A DNA stretch of 8,671 bases from Chromatiaceae bacterium (GTDB lineage: Bacteria > Pseudomonadota > Gammaproteobacteria > Chromatiales > Chromatiaceae), in contig DTXR01000287.1 in NCBI GenBank assembly GCA_012962365.1, forward strand, positions 1 through 8,671. Reading direction: 5' to 3'. Under the pieces are notes generated by a model. That model had not been told where the DNA came from and searched no databases. It saw only the letters and a list, made by a program, of their open reading frames with translations. Position 1 is the stretch's first letter. Every line of letters starts with the position of its first letter. Made by a program: the position numbers and the translations under genes. Below, piece by piece: positions 1 through 6,659 of this stretch.

Positions 1-1188
1 ACTGCTTTGATGCACTCCCTGGCGGTTACGGAAAAACGCGGTGCTTTCAAGGCCTGGACCGTGCTGCTGGCCATTTTCGCCTTCTCCCTGAGTCTGCTGG
101 GCACCTTCCTGGTGCGTTCTGGTGTGTTGACCTCTGTGCATGCGTTTGCCACAGACCCCTCCCGTGGATTATTTATCCTGATGTTCCTGGTGGCGGTGAT
201 TGGCGGTTCCCTGGCGTTGTATGCCGTGCGTGCTTCCAAAGTGCGCAGCTATGTGCGTTTTGATTTGGTATCGCGGGAAACAGCATTGTTGCTCAATAAC
301 GTGGTGCTGGTGGTGGTTTGCGCCAGCGTGTTGCTGGGAACCCTGTATCCGTTGCTACTGGATGCTTTGGGCATGGGCAAAATATCGGTGGGACCACCTT
401 ATTTCAATGCGGTGTTCATTCCCCTGACAGCGCCGCTGGTTGTACTGATGGGAATTGGCACCTTGGCGCGTTGGAAGCGGGACAGTTTCAAGAATATCTG
501 GCCCAAGATACGCCTGGCGGTCGTGGCCAGCCTGGTTTTTGGTGTGTTGTATCCCATCGTGGTGATGCAGCAATTCAGTTGGCAGGCTGCTGCTGGCATG
601 GTATTGGCGTTCTGGGTGTTCTTCACCACCATTAAGGTGACCAGGGATCAGGCGCGAGGCCGTGGGCTGGGTGGTCTGTCGCTTTCCCATTGGGGTATGG
701 TGTTCGGGCATATGGGTATTGCGGTGTTCATCGTTGGCATCACCCTGACCTCTATCTACAGCACCGAAAAAGACCTGCGCCTGGAAGTCAATCAGGTCTA
801 TGAGATGGGTGGCTATGAGTTTACCTTCAAGGGGGCGAGGCATTTGCAGGGGCCAAACTATGAAGGCGACCAAGGTGAGGTTGTGATCACCCGCAATGGC
901 GAGCCGGTAGCGGTACTGTATCCCGAAAAACGCAACTACCGTTCCGGGATGCCCATGACCGAAGCCGGCATCGACGCAGGCCTGACCCGGGATTTGTTCG
1001 TGGCGCTTGGAGAGCCCCTTGGATCGGCGGGTGCATGGAGCGTGCGTCTGTACCATAAGCCCTATGTGCGCTGGATATGGCTGGGCGCCCTGATCATGGC
1101 CTTCGGCGGTATTCTGTCCGCTTCGGACAAACGCTATCGAGTGCTGGCCCGTCGGCGTGAGGATGCACTGGCGCGAGGTGCTGCATGA
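1..1188 (+). CDS. ccmF: Haem lyase subunit CcmF, cytochrome c maturation (5' end missing)
   Basis: This is the C-terminal 395 residues of CcmF, the integral membrane haem lyase component that takes haem from CcmE and, with CcmH and CcmI, attaches it to apocytochrome c in the periplasm. The reading frame is open from base 1, so the start and the haem-binding WWD domain lie upstream of the window. What remains begins at the highly conserved HSLAVTEKRG stretch and continues into GTFLVRSGVLTSVHAFA. The histidines at codons 13-15 and 139-141 are 42 residues apart, as are H261 and H303 of E. coli CcmF, which are proposed haem b/CcmE ligands. A third histidine, in GHMGIA (codon 709-711), probably matches the second transmembrane haem ligand. 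Several membrane helices follow, then a periplasmic domain, and a last helix near 1066-1110. The stop overlaps the ccmG start in ATGA, suggesting coupled translation. Family identity is essentially certain. Confidence 0.97.
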   Translation, partial: TALMHSLAVTEKRGAFKAWTVLLAIFAFSLSLLGTFLVRSGVLTSVHAFATDPSRGLFILMFLVAVIGGSLALYAVRASKVRSYVRFDLVSRETALLLNNVVLVVVCASVLLGTLYPLLLDALGMGKISVGPPYFNAVFIPLTAPLVVLMGIGTLARWKRDSFKNIWPKIRLAVVASLVFGVLYPIVVMQQFSWQAAAGMVLAFWVFFTTIKVTRDQARGRGLGGLSLSHWGMVFGHMGIAVFIVGITLTSIYSTEKDLRLEVNQVYEMGGYEFTFKGARHLQGPNYEGDQGEVVITRNGEPVAVLYPEKRNYRSGMPMTEAGIDAGLTRDLFVALGEPLGSAGAWSVRLYHKPYVRWIWLGALIMAFGGILSASDKRYRVLARRREDALARGAA

Positions 1189-1718
1189 TCCGCTATCTGC
1201 TGCCCCTTGGGATCTTCATCGTCATCGTGGGTTTCCTGTTCGTCGGTTTGGGTATGGATCCCAAGATCGTACCCTCACCGTTTATCGGCAAACCCGCCCC
1301 TGAATTCAACCTGCCCAAGCTGTACAAGCCTGATGAGCGCGTGGCCACCGCGGACATGAAAGGTCAGGTCTGGCTGCTCAACGTGTGGGCTTCCTGGTGT
1401 GTGTCCTGTCGCGCCGAGCACCAGGTGGTGACGCGTTTCGCCAAAACCGGCTTGGTACCCATCTACGGGTTGAACTACAAGGACGAGCCCGAAGATGCCA
1501 AGGGCTGGCTGCGAGCGCTGGGCAATCCCTATGTCGCCAGCCTGGTGGATTATGACGGCAATGCCGGTATCGACTGGGGGGTGTATGGGGTGCCGGAAAC
1601 CTTTGTCATGGATAAAAATGGCATCGTGCGCGACAAGGTGATCGGTCCGGTTACCGAAGAGATCGTGCAGGACCGCCTGATTCCCCTGATTGAAAAACTA
1701 CAGGCCGAGGAAGGTTGA
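1185..1718 (+). CDS. ccmG: Periplasmic thiol:disulfide interchange protein CcmG/DsbE
   Basis: This encodes a membrane-anchored thioredoxin-like protein of 177 residues, normal for the family. CcmG is known to take electrons from CcmH or DsbD-type partners and to reduce apocytochrome c cysteines before haem attachment. Residues 4-23 form a hydrophobic N-terminal anchor. The thioredoxin fold follows, with the active site WCVSC (C72 and C75) in the context NVWASWC and RAEH directly after it, the CcmG fingerprint. GVPETF near residues 135-140 supplies the cis-proline loop (P137), and GLNYKD (residues 95-100) is also typical of CcmG. The ATG start overlaps the ccmF stop, and GAGG at 1175-1178 sits 6 bases upstream as a ribosome binding site. 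The central CXXC dipeptide is VS rather than the PT of E. coli, which may tune redox potential, though variation at this site is common. The assignment is very secure. Confidence 0.96.
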   Translation: MIRYLLPLGIFIVIVGFLFVGLGMDPKIVPSPFIGKPAPEFNLPKLYKPDERVATADMKGQVWLLNVWASWCVSCRAEHQVVTRFAKTGLVPIYGLNYKDEPEDAKGWLRALGNPYVASLVDYDGNAGIDWGVYGVPETFVMDKNGIVRDKVIGPVTEEIVQDRLIPLIEKLQAEEG

Positions 1719-2179
1719 TGAAAAAGCTGTTCCTGATTTGCCTGATGGCGGCAAGCACCGTTGTTTGCGCCAACATCGAAACTTACAAGTTCGATGATCC
1801 GCGCAAGGAAGCTGATTACCAGGTGCTGGTGCATGAGTTGCGCTGCCTAGTGTGCCAGAACCAGAACCTGGCCGATTCCAATGCCGAACTCGCCCAGGAT
1901 TTGCGCCGCAAGACCTACGAAATGGTAGAAAAAGGCCTGAGCAAGGATGAGGTAGTGGAATACATGGTGGCACGCTATGGTGATTTTGTGCTTTACAAGC
2001 CGCCGTTGCAGACCAACACCCTGGCCTTGTGGGGCGGGCCGTTTATCATATTCATTATTGCGGTGCTGGTATTGATCCGAATGATTCGCCGTCGTCCAAC
2101 CAACAGTGATCATCTTCTCAGCGAAGAACAACGGCAACGCGCCGAACAGTTGCTGAATCAGCAGACCGAGGAAAAATAA
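1718..2179 (+). CDS. ccmH: Cytochrome c maturation thiol protein CcmH (CcmH/CycL/NrfF family)
   Basis: The product has 153 residues. An upstream TTG in the same frame exists at 1715, but the ATG at 1718 is preferred because it gives a clean signal peptide (MKKLF, then a hydrophobic run ending near VCA at residue 18) and forms a TGATG overlap with the ccmG stop. GAGG at 1707-1710 lies 7 bases upstream. The mature domain carries the family motif LRCLVCQNQ with C43 and C46, then QDLR and the conserved RYGDFVLYKPP near residues 86-96. One membrane helix follows at about 104-121, with a charged tail (RMIRRR) and a short Glu/Gln-rich end. CcmH keeps apocytochrome cysteines reduced by mixed disulfide exchange with CcmG and forms part of the haem lyase complex with CcmF and CcmI. 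This is the short form, without the TPR extension fused to it in E. coli. Confidence 0.96.
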   Translation: MKKLFLICLMAASTVVCANIETYKFDDPRKEADYQVLVHELRCLVCQNQNLADSNAELAQDLRRKTYEMVEKGLSKDEVVEYMVARYGDFVLYKPPLQTNTLALWGGPFIIFIIAVLVLIRMIRRRPTNSDHLLSEEQRQRAEQLLNQQTEEK

Positions 2180-3444
2180 TGACATTCTGGATTATCGTAG
2201 CCCTGATGCTGGGGCTGGGCATCGCTGTGCTGGCTTTCGTGCTGCTGCGCAAGCGGCCTGACATCACCGGCAACCGGCGGGAGCAGAATCTGCTGCTGGC
2301 AAAAGAGAAGCTGGCAGAACTGGATCAGGAAAGAGCCGCAGGCAACCTGGATGACGAAACCTATGACCAGGCGAAGGAAGAGCTGGAAACTGGGCTGCTG
2401 GAAGACACGGATGTGGAAGAGGCGGTTGCCAGGGTGCAGCCTGGCAGTGCCAGAGTAGCGGCGGTGGTTGTCGCGCTGTTGGTGCCAGTGTTGAGCGTGG
2501 GCATCTACATGAAACTGGGCTCGCCTCAATATGTGGTCATGAGTGGTTCGCCTGGGGCACCAAGCCCCCATGCCATGAATGGAAATGGCAAGACGCCCAC
2601 CATGGCCGAGCTGCTGACAGGCCTGGAAGAACGGGTACAGCAGGCACCTGAAGACCCCGAAGGCTGGTTCATGCTGGGGCGCGTCTACCAGTCCATGCAG
2701 CGTTATCCTGATGCGGTAAAGGCCTACGAAGAGCTGCGCAAGCTTACCGATGATCATCCCCAGGCATTGATCGCCCTGGCAGACGCACTCGCCATGACGC
2801 AGGGCGGCAAACTCAGTGGCAGACCCTATGACCTGGTGCGTCAGGCCCTGGACAAGGAGCCGGAAGATCCCACGGGGTTGTGGCTTGCCGGACAGGGAGC
2901 GATGGAAGCCGGCGATTATCAGAATGCCATCTACTACTGGCGACAGGCCGAAGCAGGTCTGGCCGACAAACCCGATTATGTACAGGAATTGCGCAGCCTG
3001 ATTCACCAGGCCAAGCAGCTTGCAAACGATGCAGGGGTTGAGCTGGAAGATCCGGGTTCATCCGTAGCAGAAAAAGATGCTCAGCCTGCTGCCGGGGGCG
3101 CTGGTATTGAACTCAGTGTCCGGCTCGACCCGTCGCTGCAGGATAAAACCAGCCCGGACGACCGGCTGTTCATCTTCGCCAAACAGATCCAGGGGCCACC
3201 CATGCCGGTGGCGGCGGTGCGCCTCACGGCGGGTGATCTACCCGCGACGCTGGTGCTGGATGACAGTAGCATGTTGCAGCAGGGAACCAAGCTGGCCGAC
3301 TACCAGCAGCTGAAAATTGCCGCCCGGATTTCCAAGGGCGCCGAACCCATGGCCGCCAGCGGTGATTTACAGAGCAGGGAAGTCGTTGTAACCGTCGCTG
3401 AAGGGAAGCCGGTGGAGCTGGTTATCGATCAGGTTACGCCCTGA
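2179..3444 (+). CDS. ccmI: Cytochrome c biogenesis protein CcmI, apocytochrome chaperone with TPR domain
   Basis: This 421-residue protein has the full CcmI layout. A membrane helix lies at residues 2-23 and is followed by a charged cytoplasmic loop (about 24-90) with heptad-like Leu/Glu pattern (NLLLAKEKLAELDQE). A second helix is at about 92-112. Tetratricopeptide-like helices follow at about 140-282, including EGWFMLGRVYQSMQRYPDAV. The C-terminal beta-rich domain (310-421) has the conserved DDRLFIFAKQ, GPPMPVAAVRL and LPATLVLDDSSM elements. CcmI is known to bind the C-terminus of apocytochrome c and bring it to CcmF and CcmH. The ATG shares a base with the ccmH stop (TAATG), and GAGG at 2168-2171 is 7 bases upstream. 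In E. coli the equivalent is the C-terminal part of CcmH. It is the last gene of the operon here, since the next gene is on the other strand. Confidence 0.94.
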   Translation: MTFWIIVALMLGLGIAVLAFVLLRKRPDITGNRREQNLLLAKEKLAELDQERAAGNLDDETYDQAKEELETGLLEDTDVEEAVARVQPGSARVAAVVVALLVPVLSVGIYMKLGSPQYVVMSGSPGAPSPHAMNGNGKTPTMAELLTGLEERVQQAPEDPEGWFMLGRVYQSMQRYPDAVKAYEELRKLTDDHPQALIALADALAMTQGGKLSGRPYDLVRQALDKEPEDPTGLWLAGQGAMEAGDYQNAIYYWRQAEAGLADKPDYVQELRSLIHQAKQLANDAGVELEDPGSSVAEKDAQPAAGGAGIELSVRLDPSLQDKTSPDDRLFIFAKQIQGPPMPVAAVRLTAGDLPATLVLDDSSMLQQGTKLADYQQLKIAARISKGAEPMAASGDLQSREVVVTVAEGKPVELVIDQVTP

Positions 3445-3446
3445 TC
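3427..3446. other. Possible hairpin at the ccmI stop (weak terminator candidate)
   Basis: GATCAGG at 3427-3433 and CCTGATC at 3440-3446 form a perfect 7-bp stem with a 6-base loop, and the stem spans the ccmI stop codon. It lies where the ccm operon meets a convergent gene, so it could slow or end transcription. There is no run of T on either side, so it is not a classical intrinsic terminator. It may be chance. Confidence 0.3.
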
Positions 3447-3458
3447 TGTCTGATCTGT
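3441..3458. repeat. Tandem duplication of a 9-base unit at the end of ccmI
   Basis: CTGATCTGT occurs twice in direct tandem, at 3441-3449 and 3450-3458. The first copy contains the ccmI stop codon (TGA 3442-3444), and the second sits in the 19-bp gap before the convergent oxidoreductase stop. The second copy also offers an alternative pairing partner for GATCAG at 3427-3432. A replication-slippage duplication in a spacer free of coding constraint is the simplest explanation. Confidence 0.7.
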
Positions 3459-3463
3459 CAGGC

Positions 3464-4558
3464 TCACTGGCCGGCCTTGCTGCCGTAGCGGGAAATATCT
3501 GCAAACTCCGGTAAAGTGTGCGCTTGCAGCAGCCAGCGAACCATCTGTTTGCTGCACCAGGGAATGGTCAGGCTGCCGTGAGCGCCAAAGCCATTGAAGA
3601 TGTGCAAACGGGGATGAGCGGGGTGAGTTCCCAAGAAGGGCTGGCGATCGCTGGTGGCGGGCCGCACACCAGCCTCACATTTTTCCAGTGTGAGTTGCTG
3701 CGGGACGTTCAACACCCTGTGCATGCCTTCCAGCAATGCCTGCACGCCTTCAGTCGAGGGTAGGTTGTCCTGCCTGTGGTGGTTGTGAGTAGAGCCCAGG
3801 CGAAAAGTCCCTTCGCCAGCGGGTAACAGCCAGATGGCGGCATTGATGATCATGTCCGGCAGCATGTCTTTCCCGGTACCGGGTTTTGTCTGCAGGGTGA
3901 GGATTTCACCCTTGTCAGGAGCGAAGGGCAGATAGCCGAACCAGGGGTTGTGCATGCAGCGATAACCGTCGCAAAAGATGATCCCCCCCGCCCGAAGATG
4001 TCCGTACCGCACCTGATGGTCATTGAATGAAATGTCTTTGTAGCTGACAGAAGCGGTTTCCAGAGCCTGTTGTGTTTCCAGCCAGCCTGCCAAAAATGCC
4101 AGCAGGGAAGGAATGCGCACATACCCGGTGCGCCGCTGAATGAACCCGCCCAGAGGCGCCCGTACCGGTTGGGGCGGGTTGTCTGGAGGAAAGCTGCCAT
4201 CGAACAGATCCTGTATGCCGTTCTGATCGGGTAATCGCCGGAAATAGCGCAGCTGCTCTTCTTCCCGGAACAGGCGCAGCATGTCCACCCATTGCAGGAA
4301 GGGCTTTTGTGCGGTACGTGACAGTTCTGAGTAAGTGCTTTCTGCCGCGTCCAGCCAGGCATGGATATGTGGTGCATGATTGAAACGCTTGCCGGCGAGG
4401 GGGTTGATGACGCCGGCAGCGACCATGGATGACGAGCTGGTGTGTTTGTCATCCAGAACCAGCACGGTTTTTCCCTCTTGTATCAGCCGCCAGGCGAGCA
4501 GGCTGCCGGCCAGGCCCTGTCCGATGATCAGGTAATCGTAAAACTTGTTCTCAGGCAC
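3464..4558 (-). CDS. FAD-dependent oxidoreductase, DAO (glycine oxidase-like) fold, substrate unknown
   Basis: This encodes 364 residues starting with GTG. GGAAG lies 4 bases upstream on the minus strand, and the start falls just ahead of the nucleotide-binding fold. The N-terminal Rossmann motif is GQGLAG (residues 13-18) preceded by YDYLII, with an acidic pair at 36-37 (VLDD) ending the second strand to hold the FAD ribose. SSMVAAGVINPLAGKR (44-58) is a second FAD contact region. Near the C-terminus, AGVRPATSDRQPFLG (296-310) and NGFGAHGSLTIPW (322-334) are typical of the D-amino-acid oxidase family. Members oxidise amines or amino acids such as glycine, sarcosine and modified tRNA uridines (the MnmC C-terminal domain). 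I cannot name the substrate: no MnmC methyltransferase half is fused and no thiamine genes are near to argue for ThiO. The gene is divergent from a peptide transporter and convergent with ccmI. No signal peptide or membrane helix is evident, so it is probably cytoplasmic. Confidence 0.9.
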   Translation of the reverse strand: MPENKFYDYLIIGQGLAGSLLAWRLIQEGKTVLVLDDKHTSSSSMVAAGVINPLAGKRFNHAPHIHAWLDAAESTYSELSRTAQKPFLQWVDMLRLFREEEQLRYFRRLPDQNGIQDLFDGSFPPDNPPQPVRAPLGGFIQRRTGYVRIPSLLAFLAGWLETQQALETASVSYKDISFNDHQVRYGHLRAGGIIFCDGYRCMHNPWFGYLPFAPDKGEILTLQTKPGTGKDMLPDMIINAAIWLLPAGEGTFRLGSTHNHHRQDNLPSTEGVQALLEGMHRVLNVPQQLTLEKCEAGVRPATSDRQPFLGTHPAHPRLHIFNGFGAHGSLTIPWCSKQMVRWLLQAHTLPEFADISRYGSKAGQ

Positions 4559-4564
4559 TATACT
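4559..4564 (+). promoter_or_regulatory. Possible -10 element for the peptide transporter gene
   Basis: TATACT matches the sigma-70 -10 consensus at five of six positions. A weak -35-like TCGTAA lies at 4536-4541 with a 17-base spacer. Transcription would begin near 4571, about 30 bases before the ATG at 4603. The element directly abuts the GTG start of the divergent oxidoreductase, so its -35 side lies inside that gene. The poor -35 keeps confidence low. Confidence 0.28.
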
Positions 4565-4602
4565 TCCGGTTCAATAACAATCAACGAAACGAACAGGTCA
4601 CC

Positions 4603-5943
4603 ATGAGTTACCTAACCCGTCCCCTGGATCAGAAGGGCTTGCCTGCCGGCATTCCCTATATCATTGGCAACGAAGCTGCCGAACGTTTCAGTTTCTACGG
4701 TATGCGCACCATTTTGGTGGTGTTCATGACCCAGTATCTCATGGGTGCCAGCGGCGTGCTGGCACCTATGGGTGAGGAAGACGCCAAGGGTTGGTACCAC
4801 CTTTTTGTCTCGGCGGTGTATTTTACGCCGCTTCTCGGGGCGATTCTTGCAGACGTGTGGTGGGGAAAGTACAAGACCATCCTGCTGTTGTCCTTGGTGT
4901 ATTGTGGCGGGCATCTCGCCCTGGCGCTGGATGATACCCGGTTGGGACTGGCCATCGGTCTTGGGTTGATCGCCCTAGGAGCGGGGGGCATCAAGCCTTG
5001 CGTGTCGGCGCATGTGGGGGATCAGTTCGGACATACGAACCGGGGACTGATCAGCCGGACTTTTGGCTGGTTCTACATGGCGATCAATTTCGGCGCCTTC
5101 ATATCGACGCTGCTCACGCCCTGGCTGCTCAAGGAATATGGCCCCCACTGGGCGTTTGGTGTACCCGGTGTTCTCATGGCGTTTGCCACCCTGATGTTCT
5201 GGATGGGACGCAACAAGTTCGTGCATGTTCCCCCCGCAGGCAAAGTCTTTCTGCAGGAAGCGCTGTCGCCGCAAAGCCTGCGCATCTTCGGGCGTCTGGC
5301 ATTGATTTATGTCTTCATCGCCGTGTTCTGGTCGCTCTATGACCAAACGGGGTCTTCCTGGGTATTACAGGCTCAGCACATGGATCGGGTGTTGTTCGGT
5401 TTTGAATTGTTGCCATCGCAAATCCAGGCGATCAACCCACTGCTGATCATCCTGCTGATTCCAATATTCAGCTACGTGATCTATCCTGTATTGGGTAAGC
5501 TCATGAAGCTCACCCCTATGCGCAAGGTGGCCCTGGGCTTTGTGCTGGCGGCCGCAGCCTTTGCAGTTTCTTCTCTTGCCCAGGCGCGCATCGATGCGGG
5601 AGGCACCCCGGGTATTTCCTGGCAGTTGCTGGCCTATGTTCTGTTGACCGGCGGTGAGGTGATGGTGTCCATCACGGCGCTGGAGTATTCCTACACACAG
5701 GCGCCACGCACCATGAAATCCTTCATCATGGCGCTGTTCATGCTGTCCGTGTCTCTGGGCAATATTTTTACCAGCGCGGTGAACTTCTTCATTCAGAATG
5801 AAGATGGCACCGTGATGCTGGAAGGTGCAGATTACTACTGGTTCTTCACCGCCCTGATGGCGGTAACTGCGGTGCTGTTTGCGTTGCTTACGCCATTAAT
5901 CAGGGACAAGACCATACTTCAGGTATCGGAAAGCGCTGCCTGA
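4603..5943 (+). CDS. POT/PTR2 family proton-coupled oligopeptide transporter
   Basis: This 446-residue inner-membrane protein belongs to the POT branch of the major facilitator superfamily, which imports di- and tripeptides with protons. It has the signature NEAAERFSFYG, matching ExxERFxYYG (E24, E27, R28), GAGGIKP with the conserved helix-4 lysine (K131), and FYMAINFG (157-164), the second PTR2 signature. It also has FWSLYDQTGSSW (242-253) and GGEVMVSITALEYSYTQAP with the helix-10 glutamate E352. I count twelve likely membrane helices, at about 31-47, 66-86, 92-110, 114-134, 154-173, 180-201, 230-247, 274-298, 308-327, 340-362, 371-395 and 411-432. Usual bacterial members are nearer 480-500 residues with two extra helices between helices 6 and 7; here that linker is only about 28 residues. 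AGGT at 4595-4598 precedes the ATG. Its 3' end overlaps the convergent acyltransferase by 25 bp. Substrate range within the family is not predictable. Confidence 0.95.
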   Translation: MSYLTRPLDQKGLPAGIPYIIGNEAAERFSFYGMRTILVVFMTQYLMGASGVLAPMGEEDAKGWYHLFVSAVYFTPLLGAILADVWWGKYKTILLLSLVYCGGHLALALDDTRLGLAIGLGLIALGAGGIKPCVSAHVGDQFGHTNRGLISRTFGWFYMAINFGAFISTLLTPWLLKEYGPHWAFGVPGVLMAFATLMFWMGRNKFVHVPPAGKVFLQEALSPQSLRIFGRLALIYVFIAVFWSLYDQTGSSWVLQAQHMDRVLFGFELLPSQIQAINPLLIILLIPIFSYVIYPVLGKLMKLTPMRKVALGFVLAAAAFAVSSLAQARIDAGGTPGISWQLLAYVLLTGGEVMVSITALEYSYTQAPRTMKSFIMALFMLSVSLGNIFTSAVNFFIQNEDGTVMLEGADYYWFFTALMAVTAVLFALLTPLIRDKTILQVSESAA

Positions 5944-6659
5944 ATGGCCTTGCGGGCGGCATCAGCCAGGCTGCGGCGGTCACATTCAGAAGAAGGGATG
6001 GGATCACAGAAAAACACATGAACCTCGCTCCCGCGGCGGGCGAGCACGCTCAGCAGGATCAGAAGGAAGCTGCGCCCTTTCGTGTAGGGGATGCGCGCAT
6101 CCAATTTCCCCTCGTTGATGTAACGCAGGGCGACGGGAATGACCGGGCTGTGAGTGTCGATAGCTGCCCCGAGCAAACGGGGAAAGAACCGCCTCACCTC
6201 GCTGCCATCCGATGTGGTGCCTTCGGGAAAGATCGCCAGGTTGCGCTTTTCCAGCAGACGTTCAGCGATGGCTGCGGATACGCGTTGCGCCTCGTGCTTT
6301 CCCCGGCGAATGAAGACGCTGCCGGAAGCGATGGCGAACCAGCCGATGACTGGCCAGTAGCGAATGCTGTCCTTGGAGAGAAAAGCGGCTCCTGTCAGGG
6401 CGTTGAGGGTGGGAATGTCTGCCCAGGAAATGTGATTGGCAACGATCAGTCCCGGCTCTTTCGGCGGACGGCCGTGGGTGATCACCCGGATGCCCATAAT
6501 GTGCAGCAGTCTGGCTGACCAGCGTGCGACAGGTTCAGGGTCGGGCAGGGTCTTGCCGTCAGCCAGCCGGGTCTTGTGAATACTCAGACTCAGCCAGATA
6601 CCGGCCAGCATATGCAGCAGCAAGACTAAAAAGCGCCAGAGTACCCGGATGACGCTCAT
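5919..6659 (-). CDS. Lysophospholipid acyltransferase (PlsC-like, 1-acylglycerol-3-phosphate acyltransferase family)
   Basis: The 246-residue product is an inner-membrane acyltransferase that would move an acyl chain from acyl-ACP or acyl-CoA to a lyso-lipid, most often 1-acylglycerol-3-phosphate to make phosphatidate. A hydrophobic N-terminal segment (about 7-27) anchors it. The catalytic NHISWAD (N75-D81) gives the HX4D dyad H76/D81. Block II is GSVFIRRGK (113-121), block III is FPEGTTS (144-150) and block IV is VIPVALRY (173-180), so all four family blocks are present in order. Its ATG overlaps the stop of the upstream methyltransferase gene (ATGA on the minus strand), and no strong ribosome binding site is visible, which favours translational coupling. 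The acceptor is uncertain: lyso-ornithine lipid acyltransferases (OlsA) and secondary PlsC paralogues look alike at this level, so I give no symbol. Family confidence is high and the specific reaction is inferred. Confidence 0.93.
   Translation of the reverse strand: MSVIRVLWRFLVLLLHMLAGIWLSLSIHKTRLADGKTLPDPEPVARWSARLLHIMGIRVITHGRPPKEPGLIVANHISWADIPTLNALTGAAFLSKDSIRYWPVIGWFAIASGSVFIRRGKHEAQRVSAAIAERLLEKRNLAIFPEGTTSDGSEVRRFFPRLLGAAIDTHSPVIPVALRYINEGKLDARIPYTKGRSFLLILLSVLARRGSEVHVFFCDPIPSSECDRRSLADAARKAIQAALSDT

Noticed and set aside
355..1056. A long open frame on the minus strand opposite ccmF (233 codons), with similar ones opposite ccmH/ccmI (2158-3006) and dxs (7685-8389).
   Set aside because: The plus-strand proteins are clear family members throughout. 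The antisense translations show no recognisable domain and have the His/Gln-rich composition typical of frames opposite GC-rich genes.
1396..1416. The CcmG active site is CVSC rather than the CPTC of E. coli.
   Set aside because: The dipeptide between the cysteines varies widely among CcmG proteins, and all other family features are normal. It is noted in the annotation but is not evidence of a new function.
1715..1720. TTG at 1715 as the ccmH start, one codon ahead of the ATG.
   Set aside because: The ATG at 1718 gives a standard TGATG overlap with the ccmG stop and a better-spaced GAGG; the TTG would only add one residue.
3469..3476. The palindrome GGCCGGCC at the convergent ccmI-oxidoreductase junction as a terminator stem.
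   Set aside because: It has no loop and no following T run, and it is part of the oxidoreductase coding sequence in a GC-rich background, so it is probably chance.
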